The translations under genes and the position numbers were made by a program. DNA of 6,507 nt from JBFEYJ01 sp041546305 (GTDB taxonomy: Bacteria; Pseudomonadota; Gammaproteobacteria; Thiohalomonadales; Thiohalomonadaceae). Numbering within the stretch: position 1 is the stretch's first letter; every line of letters begins with the position of its first letter. The notes beneath the pieces were generated by a model, which ran no database searches, was not told the DNA's origin, and saw only the letters and a list, made by a program, of their open reading frames with translations. The stretch spans positions 1 to 6,507 of the forward strand of contig JBFEWO010000153.1 of assembly GCA_041546305.1 (NCBI GenBank), written 5' to 3'. This document shows, piece after piece, positions 1 to 5,389 of the stretch.

Positions 1-53
1 AGCAGGATGACGATGGCCAGGACGATGAGCAGTTGCCAGATACTGATACCCAT
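1..53 (-). CDS. tatA: Sec-independent translocase subunit TatA, N-terminal fragment
   Basis: Only the first 17 codons lie in the window; the rest runs off the left edge. The peptide begins MGISIWQLLIVLAIVIL, the short N-terminus plus hydrophobic helix typical of TatA, which anchors the protein in the inner membrane and helps form the twin-arginine export pore for folded proteins. The amphipathic helix and acidic tail that would separate TatA from TatB/TatE are outside the window. A GGAG ribosome binding site (63-66 on this strand) sits 9 nt before the ATG. The gene starts 20 nt after the HIT gene, so it is probably cotranscribed with the his operon. tatB and tatC would be expected next, by analogy with other gammaproteobacteria. 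Confidence 0.8.
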   Translation of the reverse strand, partial: MGISIWQLLIVLAIVIL

Positions 54-73
54 GTGTATATACTCCGATTTGC

Positions 74-409
74 TTAGAATCCCGGCAGGCTGCTGCCGCC
101 GAGAAGGTGAATGTGCAGGTGGAAGACCTCCTGGCCGCCCCCCTTGCCGGTATTGATGATGGTGCGAAATCCGTGCTCGAGACCTTGCTCCCTAGCCAGC
201 TGTGGTAGCAGACGCAACATATGAGCGATGAGAGCATCATGTTCTGCCGTCACTTCATCCAGGCTACTGAGATGCGCCCGAGGGATAACCAACAGATGCA
301 CATCAGCCTTGGGATTGATATCCCTAAACACGACCACCCGGTCATCTTCATAAAGCTTGTCGACAGGAATCTCCCCAGCGGCAATTTTACAGAAAATGCA
401 GTCCGTCAT
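74..409 (-). CDS. HIT-family (HinT-like) purine nucleoside phosphoramidase
   Basis: This 111-residue protein has the histidine-triad signature H98-L-H100-I-H102-L-L inside GGQEVFHLHIHLLGG. The central His (H100) is the expected nucleophile that forms a nucleotidyl-His intermediate. The N-terminus has a C4-X2-C7 pair in DCIFC, which in many Hint-branch proteins helps bind zinc. The stretch FRDINPKADVHLLVIP is also typical of the family. Family members hydrolyse AMP-lysine or other nucleoside phosphoramidates as cytoplasmic homodimers; the physiological substrate here is unknown. Length is close to E. coli HinT (about 119 aa), with a slightly shorter C-terminal tail after GGSSLPGF. The start overlaps the hisE stop in an ATGA arrangement (406-409), which supports both translational coupling and this start. 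Family assignment is firm; a role linked to histidine synthesis is only suggested by position. Confidence 0.93.
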   Translation of the reverse strand: MTDCIFCKIAAGEIPVDKLYEDDRVVVFRDINPKADVHLLVIPRAHLSSLDEVTAEHDALIAHMLRLLPQLAREQGLEHGFRTIINTGKGGGQEVFHLHIHLLGGSSLPGF

Positions 410-726
410 TGCTTGCCTCGACTTGCCTTCTCTTCCAGACCGGAAAGACCAAAGCGACGCTCCAGCTCATCCAGCACCTGCTGTGGTTCCAGATTCTGCT
501 GCTTTAGCAGTACCAGAGTGTGGAACCAGAGATCGGCAACCTCATAGATGATCTTCTCCGGGACACCGTCTTTTGCTGCCATCACCGTCTCAGTGGCCTC
601 TTCACCCACCTTTTTCAGGATAGCATCCAACCCCTTGTGATAGAGCTTGGCCACATAGGAACTCTCAGGATCGGCGCCTTTGCGCTCCTCCAGTACTGCC
701 GATAATTTTTCCAGGGTGTCGCTCAT
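406..726 (-). CDS. hisE: Phosphoribosyl-ATP pyrophosphatase
   Basis: HisE hydrolyses phosphoribosyl-ATP to phosphoribosyl-AMP and pyrophosphate, step 2 of histidine biosynthesis, in the cytoplasm. The 106-residue protein is a complete single-domain member of the MazG-like all-alpha NTP pyrophosphatase group. It has KVGEEATETVMAAK (E42, E43, E46), the metal-binding EExxE helix, and YEVADLWFH (E62, D65), the second acidic helix. Length matches stand-alone HisE proteins; enteric bacteria instead carry it fused to HisI. The ATG lies 7 nt after the hisI stop and has only a weak upstream purine stretch, so translation may depend on coupling to hisI. Its stop overlaps the start of the HIT gene. Confidence 0.96.
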   Translation of the reverse strand: MSDTLEKLSAVLEERKGADPESSYVAKLYHKGLDAILKKVGEEATETVMAAKDGVPEKIIYEVADLWFHTLVLLKQQNLEPQQVLDELERRFGLSGLEEKASRGKQ

Positions 727-733
727 GGCATCA

Positions 734-1123
734 TCACTTAGTGTAGATTTGACCCGGGTCTTTCAGCACAGGTTCAACCGCATCCCATATCCCATTGTGC
801 AACTCGTTATAAAAGCAGCTATGTCGGCCGGTATGGCAGGCAATATCCCCTACCTGTTCAATGGTGATCAGGACCACATCCTTGTCGCAGTCAGTGCGGA
901 TACTTTTCACCCGCTGCACATGTCCAGACTCCTCGCCCTTGTGCCACAACTTGTTACGCGAGCGGGAAAAATAAACGGCCTCGCCCTTTTCTGCGGTCAG
1001 CGCCAACGATTCGCGGTTCATCCAGGCGAACATTAGTACCTGCCCGGAACCCTCTTCCTGGGCAATCACCGGCACCAGCCCGTCCTCGGTCCACTTTATC
1101 TCTGCCAGCCAGTTATCTTTCAT
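734..1123 (-). CDS. hisI: Phosphoribosyl-AMP cyclohydrolase
   Basis: HisI opens the adenine ring of phosphoribosyl-AMP to give ProFAR, step 3 of histidine biosynthesis. The 129-residue length fits a stand-alone cyclohydrolase. Hallmarks are VLMFAWMN near residues 29-36, YFSRSRNKLWHKGE (51-64), the Mg-binding D78-C-D80-K-D82 cluster, and ACHTGRHSCFY (95-105). C79, C96 and C103 are the expected zinc ligands, and all are present. The gene lies 46 nt after hisF, with a repeat-like sequence in that gap, and 7 nt before hisE. The ribosome binding site is weak (GAGATTAG about 7 nt before the ATG). Enzyme identity is not in doubt. Confidence 0.96.
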   Translation of the reverse strand: MKDNWLAEIKWTEDGLVPVIAQEEGSGQVLMFAWMNRESLALTAEKGEAVYFSRSRNKLWHKGEESGHVQRVKSIRTDCDKDVVLITIEQVGDIACHTGRHSCFYNELHNGIWDAVEPVLKDPGQIYTK

Positions 1124-1139
1124 AACAAACTAATCTCAT

Positions 1140-1167
1140 CGCAAAGGACGCCAAGGTACGCAAAGCG
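1140..1167. repeat. Three imperfect 9-10 nt tandem units in the hisF-hisI spacer
   Basis: On the plus strand three consecutive units are CGCAAAGGA (1140-1148), CGCCAAGGTA (1149-1158) and CGCAAAGCG (1159-1167). Each begins CGC and contains AAG, and together they fill most of the 46-nt spacer between hisF and hisI. From memory, similar CTTTGCGTCC-type strings are dispersed between genes in many bacterial genomes, so this may be one copy of a dispersed element. That cannot be verified here. No hairpin with a U-run is associated, so it is not an obvious terminator. Confidence 0.5.
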
Positions 1168-1169
1168 TT

Positions 1170-1943
1170 TTATAGACGAACCTCGATCCCATGCTCGGCC
1201 ATGCACTTTTTAGCCTCTTCGATAGTGTATTCGCCGAAGTGGAAAATGCTGGCGGCGAGTACCGCTTCGGCATGTCCTTCAGTGACCCCTTCGGCGAGGT
1301 GATCAAGATTGCCGACCCCGCCGGAGGCGATCACCGGCACGTGGACCGCATCGGCGACAGCACGGGTCAGCGCCAAATCAAAGCCGTTCTTGGTGCCGTC
1401 ACAATCCATACTGGTGAGCAGAATCTCGCCGGCACCATACTCCACCATCTTCTTCGCCCATTGCACCGCATCAAGTCCGGTGGCCTTACGTCCTCCGTGG
1501 GTAAAGATCTCCCAGCGATCAGGCTCTCCCGCGGCGCTGACCTTTTTGGCGTCGATCGCAACAACGATACACTGTGAACCAAAACGCTCAGCGGCCTCTT
1601 TGACAAACTCGGGACTAAACACGGCGGCGGTGTTAATCGCCACCTTGTCCGCACCCGCATTGAGCATACGGCGAATGTCTTCAATCTTGCGGATTCCCCC
1701 ACCGACGGTAAGCGGGATGAATACCTGACCGGCCACCTGCTCCACCACATGAACCATGGTCTCCCGCTCGTCGGAAGAGGCTGTGATGTCGAGAAAGGTA
1801 ATTTCATCTGCACCTTGTTCGTCGTAGCGCTTTGCGATCTCCACCGGATCGCCGGCATCGCGGATCTCGACAAAGCGGACGCCCTTAACCACGCGGCCGT
1901 TGTCGACGTCGAGACAGGGAATAATACGTTTAGCCAGAGCCAT
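1170..1943 (-). CDS. hisF: Imidazole glycerol phosphate synthase, cyclase subunit HisF
   Basis: HisF is the cyclase half of the HisH/HisF enzyme. It uses ammonia from HisH to convert PRFAR into imidazole glycerol phosphate and AICAR (step 5). The 257-residue length is normal for this (beta/alpha)8 barrel. The catalytic aspartates are D12 (in IIPCLDVDNGRVVKG) and D131 (in IVVAIDAKK). Phosphate-binding loops appear as GGGIR (81-85) and ASGGVG (206-211), and LLTSMDCDGTKNGFD (175-189) is a family signature. AICAR links the pathway to purine synthesis. The start is 24 nt after hisA with an AGGT ribosome binding site about 9 nt upstream. Confidence 0.97.
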   Translation of the reverse strand: MALAKRIIPCLDVDNGRVVKGVRFVEIRDAGDPVEIAKRYDEQGADEITFLDITASSDERETMVHVVEQVAGQVFIPLTVGGGIRKIEDIRRMLNAGADKVAINTAAVFSPEFVKEAAERFGSQCIVVAIDAKKVSAAGEPDRWEIFTHGGRKATGLDAVQWAKKMVEYGAGEILLTSMDCDGTKNGFDLALTRAVADAVHVPVIASGGVGNLDHLAEGVTEGHAEAVLAASIFHFGEYTIEEAKKCMAEHGIEVRL

Positions 1944-1967
1944 GCTTGATGTTACCTATGATTCCAC

Positions 1968-2717
1968 TCAGATGTAGCTGTCGGGGCACAACTCGTCTGC
2001 TAGCTTTTGCCCTTCGGCAAAATCGAGCGTGCCCTCATAGATTGCCCGGCCGGTAATTGCCCCGGAGATACCCTCATCGGCTACTGCACACAGGGCACGA
2101 ACATCATCGAGATTGGTAATACCACCGGAGGCAATGATTGGAATGTTCACCGCCTGGGCCAGTTTGACGGTTGCCTCGACATTGACGCCGGTCATCATGC
2201 CGTCACGCCCGATGTCGGTGTAGATAATGGCGGAGACACCATCCTCCTCAAAGTGTCGAGCCATATCGATGACATCATGTTTGGAGAGCTTGGACCAACC
2301 GTCGATAGCTACCTTGCCATCTTTCGCATCCAGCCCGACGATAATGTGACCGGGAAACTCAAGGCACAGATCGTTGATGAAATGCGGTGCGTTGACCGCC
2401 TTGGTGCCGATGATGACATACTCCACGCCAGCATCGAGGTAACTCTGTACGGTCTCTTCGTCACGAATTCCCCCACCGATCTGAATCGGCAGTTCGGGAA
2501 AGGCCTCGGCGATGGCTTTTACCACTTCACCATTGACTGGCTTCCCCTCGAAGGCACCATTCAGGTCCACCAGATGCAGGCGTCTGGCACCAGCCTCAAC
2601 CCATCGTGCAGCCATAGCTACCGGGTCATCGGAGAAGATCGTCGCATCATCCATTCTCCCCTGACGAAGACGCACACACTTACCGTCTTTCAGGTCAATG
2701 GCGGGGATCAACAACAT
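1968..2717 (-). CDS. hisA: ProFAR isomerase (phosphoribosylformimino-AICAR-phosphate isomerase)
   Basis: HisA performs the Amadori rearrangement of ProFAR to PRFAR, step 4 of histidine biosynthesis. It is a 249-residue (beta/alpha)8 barrel, homologous to and built like HisF. Visible hallmarks are the N-terminal LLIPAIDLKDGKCVRLRQG with catalytic D8, D130 in IIVGLDAKDG, and T167 in YTDIGRDGMMTG. Phosphate-binding loops are GGGIR (81-85) and ASGGI (196-200). The ATG is preceded by a good GAGGAAG ribosome binding site. The gap from hisH (109 nt) is the widest in the operon and is described separately. Confidence 0.97.
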   Translation of the reverse strand: MLLIPAIDLKDGKCVRLRQGRMDDATIFSDDPVAMAARWVEAGARRLHLVDLNGAFEGKPVNGEVVKAIAEAFPELPIQIGGGIRDEETVQSYLDAGVEYVIIGTKAVNAPHFINDLCLEFPGHIIVGLDAKDGKVAIDGWSKLSKHDVIDMARHFEEDGVSAIIYTDIGRDGMMTGVNVEATVKLAQAVNIPIIASGGITNLDDVRALCAVADEGISGAITGRAIYEGTLDFAEGQKLADELCPDSYI

Positions 2718-2826
2718 TGTTCACTTCCTCTTGCTTCGTGGTGTAGTTCTGCTGCGGTTAAGCTCGGATTCCTGCTGTACTTCACGGGTACCTCCCTGAG
2801 CCCACCGTGATATTGCGAAATGTGGC
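2718..2826 (-). other. hisH-hisA spacer with a possible 25-codon overlapping ORF
   Basis: This is the longest gap in the operon. It contains GGGAGG (2791-2796 on this strand) placed 5 nt before a GTG at 2785-2783. That GTG opens a 25-codon frame ending in a TGA at 2710-2708, inside the first codons of hisA in another frame. A CACGG/CCGTG inverted repeat surrounds the putative ribosome binding site and could mask it. I see no U-run terminator and no clear promoter. It could be a short translated leader that couples to hisA, or chance. The peptide has no recognisable domain or membrane segment. Confidence 0.25.
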
Positions 2827-3474
2827 TTATAGATTTCCGTTCCACTGAAGGAAATTATCGTATAACTGAAGCCCCACTTGTTGACTCTTTTCCGGGTGGA
2901 ACTGCGCCGCAAAGATATTTTCATGGGCCAAGGCTGAAGCAAATGTAACGCCGTGGCGCGTAGTGGCGGCCAGATAAGCGTTATCCTTCGGTGTCACGTA
3001 ATAGCTATGGACAAAATAGAAACGGGCATCCTGCGGAATATTCTTCCACAGCGGATGCTCCTTTTCCTGATGCACCTGATTCCAACCCATGTGCGGCACC
3101 TTAAGCACGGCCCCAGTATCTGGATCGCTCAGGTCATCACCGAAGAATGATACCCTGCCCGGTAAAATGCCAAGGCACTGCGTACCCTCGTTTTCCTCGC
3201 TGAAGTCCATCAGCGCCTGCATACCGACACACACACCGAGAAACGGCTTGCTCTTGATGACTTCTTGCACCACGTCATCCAAACCAAGACGACGTATTTC
3301 CGCCATGCAGTCGCGAATAGCGCCAACGCCGGGCAGCACCACGCGGTCCGCTGCCTTGATCTGCGCGGCCTCGGAGGTCACGATAATTCGGTTCGCCCTG
3401 CCGGTATGCTCCAGGGCCTTGGCCACGGAATGAAGGTTACCCATTCCGTAGTCAATCACTGCCACGCTGCTCAT
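2827..3474 (-). CDS. hisH: Imidazole glycerol phosphate synthase, glutaminase subunit HisH
   Basis: HisH is the class I glutamine amidotransferase that releases ammonia from glutamine and channels it into HisF. The 215-residue protein is full length. The nucleophile is C82 in FLGVCVGMQ, completed by H193 and E195 in AAQFHPEKS. PGVG at 48-51 is the oxyanion-strand motif. AVIDYGMGNLHSV at the N-terminus and FVHSYYV (154-160) are family signatures. It works as a 1:1 complex with HisF, encoded two genes downstream with hisA between. The ribosome binding site is modest (AAGAGAT upstream of the ATG). The gene follows hisB by 63 nt. Confidence 0.97.
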   Translation of the reverse strand: MSSVAVIDYGMGNLHSVAKALEHTGRANRIIVTSEAAQIKAADRVVLPGVGAIRDCMAEIRRLGLDDVVQEVIKSKPFLGVCVGMQALMDFSEENEGTQCLGILPGRVSFFGDDLSDPDTGAVLKVPHMGWNQVHQEKEHPLWKNIPQDARFYFVHSYYVTPKDNAYLAATTRHGVTFASALAHENIFAAQFHPEKSQQVGLQLYDNFLQWNGNL

Positions 3475-3537
3475 GGAAGCTATCTCTTCAAACTATTACG
3501 GGTTTTAATGCTTGCACAGGAATTGACCATTACGGCC

Positions 3538-4131
3538 TTACAGGTGCCCCTTGGTCGACGGCATCACTCCCTGCATGCGCTCGTCCGGCTCCAGTGCCAT
3601 ACGGAGCGCGCGGCCAAAGGCCTTGAAGATGGTCTCGGCGATGTGATGAGCATTTCGGCCACGAAGGGTATCGACATGCAGTGTCACCTGGGCATGGTTG
3701 ACAAAGCCCTGGAAGAACTCCTGCAGGAGGTCCACGTCGAACTCGCCAATACGTGCACGGGGATAATCGGCATGGTATTCCAGACCGGGACGGCCGGAAA
3801 AATCGATCACCACCCTCGAGAGAGACTCATCCAGCGGGACATAGGCGTGGCCATAACGGCGAATCCCCTTCTTGTCTGAGACCGCCTGGGCGAAAGCCTG
3901 GCCGAGTGTAATGCCGATGTCCTCCACCGTGTGGTGTGCATCGATATGCAGATCGCCCTTGGCATGGACATCCAGGTCGATCAGGCCATGACGGGACACC
4001 TGATCCAGCATGTGTTCCAGGAAGGGAACGCCGGTCTGAAAACGACCACTACCGTTACCGTCCAGGTTGACCGTGACCTCGATAGAGGTCTCCAATGTAC
4101 TTCGCTTTACCGTGGCCTTGCGTTCAGCCAT
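3538..4131 (-). CDS. hisB: Imidazoleglycerol-phosphate dehydratase (monofunctional)
   Basis: HisB removes water from imidazole glycerol phosphate to give imidazole acetol phosphate (step 6). At 197 residues it is the dehydratase alone: the N-terminal HAD-type histidinol-phosphate phosphatase domain of enteric HisB is absent, so that phosphatase must be encoded elsewhere. The two metal-binding histidine motifs of the duplicated fold are HHTVED (66-71) and HHIAE (162-166), with H40 and H48 in the EHMLDQVSRHG stretch. The C-terminus MPSTKGHL is also typical. It is the first gene of the visible operon, with a GAGGA ribosome binding site 7-8 nt before the ATG. A short overlapping ORF upstream is noted separately. 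Confidence 0.97.
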   Translation of the reverse strand: MAERKATVKRSTLETSIEVTVNLDGNGSGRFQTGVPFLEHMLDQVSRHGLIDLDVHAKGDLHIDAHHTVEDIGITLGQAFAQAVSDKKGIRRYGHAYVPLDESLSRVVIDFSGRPGLEYHADYPRARIGEFDVDLLQEFFQGFVNHAQVTLHVDTLRGRNAHHIAETIFKAFGRALRMALEPDERMQGVMPSTKGHL

Positions 4132-4172
4132 GGATAATCCTCGTGTTGACTCATGCCATGTTTAAGCCACAT
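4107..4172 (-). other. Possible 21-codon upstream ORF overlapping the hisB start
   Basis: GGAG (4179-4182 on this strand) lies 6 nt before an ATG at 4172-4170. That ATG opens a 21-codon frame, which crosses the hisB start in a different frame and stops with TAA at 4109-4107. The peptide begins MWLKHGMSQHEDYPW and has only two separated histidines. It therefore does not look like the His-run leader peptide of enteric his operons, and I see no terminator/antiterminator pair. If translated, it would interfere with or couple to hisB initiation. Coding evidence is limited to the well-spaced ribosome binding site. Confidence 0.22.
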
Positions 4173-4312
4173 AGCATACTCCTAACCGAAGATCGTTTAA
4201 ATAAAAGCCTGTGGCCCACCGTAAAAAAAACGTCCGTTAATTGCACCGGGAAGGAAAATGTAAGAGGATTTCCCTTTCATAACAGATAACCTCAAGGCGG
4301 ATTCGACCACGA
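4132..4312. promoter_or_regulatory. Divergent promoter region between hisB and fnr
   Basis: The 181-nt spacer between two outward-facing genes must hold the promoter for fnr and probably one for the his operon. I could not assign hexamers with confidence. For the his direction, TTTACG followed 16 nt later by TATTTA is a weak candidate. For fnr, no convincing -35/-10 pair stands out, and the ribosome binding site (AAGGCGG, 4294-4300) is 12 nt from the ATG, longer than ideal. No TTGAT-N4-ATCAA site is present, so there is no visible sign that Fnr regulates its own gene. An A-run of eight (about 4223-4230) and a GTGGCCCAC near-palindrome are the other visible features. Confidence 0.5.
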
Positions 4313-5074
4313 ATGAGTCAGACGGCATGCAACAATATCGTCAATCTGGACCAGATCAAAGTTGCCTGCAAGGACTGCAATCTGTTCCAGTTATGCCTGC
4401 CAGTGGGCATCGACGAACAGGAACTAGAGGAACTGGACAGCATCATCAAGCGCCGTCGCCCACTCAAGAGGGGCGATCACCTGTTCCAGGTCGGCTCCCC
4501 CTTTCAATCGATCTACGCCGTACGCTCCGGCTCAATCAAGACCTATACCCCTACCGAAGATGGTTACGAGCAGGTAACCGGTTTTCACCTGCCAGGGGAA
4601 TTGCTGGGTCTCGATGCCATCAATCTTGAACACCACCCCTGTGCCGCCAAGGCCCTGGAAACCACTAGCCTGTGCGAGATCCCCTTCAATCGCCTGGAAG
4701 AGCTGAGCACCCACCTACCCAGCTTGCAGCATCAATTACTCAAAATCATGAGTAAAGAGATACTCCATGATCAGTCATTGTTAATGCTGCTAGGCAAGAA
4801 AAGTGCAGAGGAACGTCTGGCGGCGTTACTACTTAGCCTGTCCACCCGCTACCAGCAACGCGGATTCTCCCCCACCGACTTCTATCTCAGCATGTCCCGT
4901 AATGACATAGGAAACTACTTGGGTTTAGCCGTTGAGACGGTCAGCCGGTTGTTCAGTCGCTTCCAGGAAGAAGGGGTACTGGAGGTACAGCGCAAACACG
5001 TCTGCATTACCGATCTGATCCGGCTACGTGAAATTGCCAATACCAAAGGGACAGAGAAACTTCGAGGAGGCTAA
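4313..5074 (+). CDS. fnr: Fnr/Anr-type oxygen-responsive transcriptional regulator
   Basis: This 253-residue CRP/FNR-family protein resembles E. coli FNR along its whole length. C19-X2-C22-X5-C28 plus C121 (in TSLCEIPF) are the expected [4Fe-4S] ligands, so it should dimerise and bind DNA when oxygen is low. The cyclic-nucleotide-binding-like barrel covers roughly residues 35-135. The dimerisation helix follows, with D153 at the site equivalent to E. coli D154. A winged helix-turn-helix contains SRNDIGNYLGLAVETVSR (195-212), where E208, S211 and R212 match the FNR residues that read TTGAT half-sites. Surface segments corresponding to RNA polymerase contacts (YAVRSGSIK and the EDGYEQ loop) are kept. 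The residue after C22 is Asn where E. coli has Ser24, a position known to affect oxygen sensitivity. Extra cysteines C6, C110 and C231 are probably not ligands. An FNR box and ccoN lie just downstream. Confidence 0.95.
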   Translation: MSQTACNNIVNLDQIKVACKDCNLFQLCLPVGIDEQELEELDSIIKRRRPLKRGDHLFQVGSPFQSIYAVRSGSIKTYTPTEDGYEQVTGFHLPGELLGLDAINLEHHPCAAKALETTSLCEIPFNRLEELSTHLPSLQHQLLKIMSKEILHDQSLLMLLGKKSAEERLAALLLSLSTRYQQRGFSPTDFYLSMSRNDIGNYLGLAVETVSRLFSRFQEEGVLEVQRKHVCITDLIRLREIANTKGTEKLRGG

Positions 5075-5083
5075 ACGACCTCA

Positions 5084-5111
5084 TTTTGCGACTTTTCTGC
5101 AAAAGAATTTT
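5084..5111 (+). terminator. Weak candidate terminator after fnr
   Basis: TTTTGC (5084-5089) and GCAAAA (5099-5104) form a 6-bp stem with a 9-nt loop, followed by GAATTTT. The stem is AT-rich and the U-tract short, so termination would be inefficient. It starts 10 nt after the fnr stop codon, the right place for a terminator. Confidence 0.3.
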
Positions 5112-5154
5112 AGCTAATTAGCATGTTCTAAAAGTGTGGCAAATGGCCCACTAA

Positions 5155-5168
5155 TTGACAATTATCAA
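5155..5168. promoter_or_regulatory. FNR/ANR box (TTGAC-AATT-ATCAA)
   Basis: The site matches the consensus TTGAT-N4-ATCAA at 9 of 10 specified positions; the single mismatch is C for T at the fifth base. It lies 81 nt after the Fnr-like gene whose recognition helix has the residues expected to bind it, and about 440 nt before ccoN, a classic Fnr/Anr target. Relative to a TACCAT hexamer at 5192-5197 its centre falls near -42, the position of class II FNR-activated promoters. The match is directly visible; occupancy in vivo is inferred. Confidence 0.78.
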
Positions 5169-5197
5169 TGTTCTGGTATCGTCTTTTCGTCTACCAT
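5155..5197 (+). promoter_or_regulatory. Promoter(s) overlapping the FNR box
   Basis: Two arrangements are possible. In the first, the FNR box activates a -10 element TACCAT (5192-5197), giving a start near 5204 and an activator centred at about -42. In the second, a perfect -35 hexamer TTGACA (5155-5160) is followed after 16 nt by TATCGT (5177-5182) carrying an extended TG motif (TGG just before it), giving a start near 5189. There the FNR box would overlap the -35 and Fnr would more likely repress. The two could coexist as an oxygen-dependent switch of start sites. Confidence 0.55.
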
Positions 5198-5253
5198 TCA
5201 TCGTGCTGCAAAGGGTAACGTGGGGGTTATCCCAATGCAGAACGGCAGAGCCA

Positions 5254-5279
5254 AGTGAAGCAAATACTTCACTATTTTT
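5254..5279 (+). terminator. Hairpin with U5 tail, possible intrinsic terminator 1
   Basis: AGTGAAG (5254-5260) and CTTCACT (5267-5273) form a perfect 7-bp stem around a 6-nt loop CAAATA, followed by A and five T residues. Only three of the seven pairs are G-C, so it may be a partial terminator. It lies about 50-85 nt downstream of the predicted start sites. Confidence 0.45.
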
Positions 5280-5389
5280 ATGGGGTTAACGCGCACAGAC
5301 GGCGTCACCCATAATAGAGAAGCCTGCCTGTAACATCCCAATTGCGAACGGTGTTTTTTCACCGCATCGAGCCATTAACCCCGTTTTTT
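5280..5389 (+). terminator. Long-range stem with U6 tail, possible intrinsic terminator 2
   Basis: GGGGTTAA (5282-5289) and TTAACCCC (5375-5382) are perfect complements 85 nt apart. The helix extends by a U-G and an A-U pair at its base and is followed immediately by six T residues (5384-5389). Inside the loop, CGGTG (5349-5353) and CACCG (5360-5364) form a hairpin with a T6 loop, alternatively paired as TGCG/CGCA. GGGGGTTA at 5222-5229 could compete for the same CCCC strand, so an alternative fold is possible. Confidence 0.45.

Larger units (their letters stand above)
5189..5389 (+). ncRNA. Candidate FNR-controlled small RNA or structured ccoN leader
   Basis: Transcription from the promoter over the FNR box (start 5189-5204) would produce RNA with three helices. 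A GGGTAA/TTATCCC hairpin lies at about 5213-5233, a 7-bp hairpin at 5254-5273 followed by UUUUU, and a long closing stem at 5280-5289/5375-5384 ends in GUUUUUU. It would be about 75 nt if it ends at the first U-run and 185-200 nt at the second. No ORF with a credible ribosome binding site is present in it. The layout resembles E. coli FnrS in concept (Fnr-activated sRNA with a U-tail), but I see no sequence similarity. It could equally be the 5' leader of ccoN, with readthrough of both terminators. Confidence 0.4.

Noticed and set aside
1191..3433. Long plus-strand open frames opposite hisF, hisA, hisH and hisB
   Set aside because: They lie fully antisense to genes with intact catalytic motifs, show no recognisable domain, and have compositions expected of shadow frames.
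4258..4263. ATG-TAA start-stop with AAGG upstream in the fnr leader
   Set aside because: The spacing of 3 nt between AAGG and ATG is too short for efficient initiation, so it is probably chance.
4107..4312. Classical his attenuator before hisB
   Set aside because: There is no run of His codons and no terminator hairpin with a U-tract in the his direction.
4132..4312. FNR autoregulatory site in the fnr promoter
   Set aside because: No sequence close to TTGAT-N4-ATCAA occurs. The nearest, TTGACTCATG, lacks the second half-site.
5280..5333. 17-codon ORF starting ATGGGG inside the candidate RNA
   Set aside because: It has no ribosome binding site upstream and its start lies at the base of the long closing stem.
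5204..5389. 6S RNA, because of a short GAGAAGCCT match to the E. coli gene
   Set aside because: Nine bases only. The closing stem, the large central bubble and the overall length do not fit 6S RNA.
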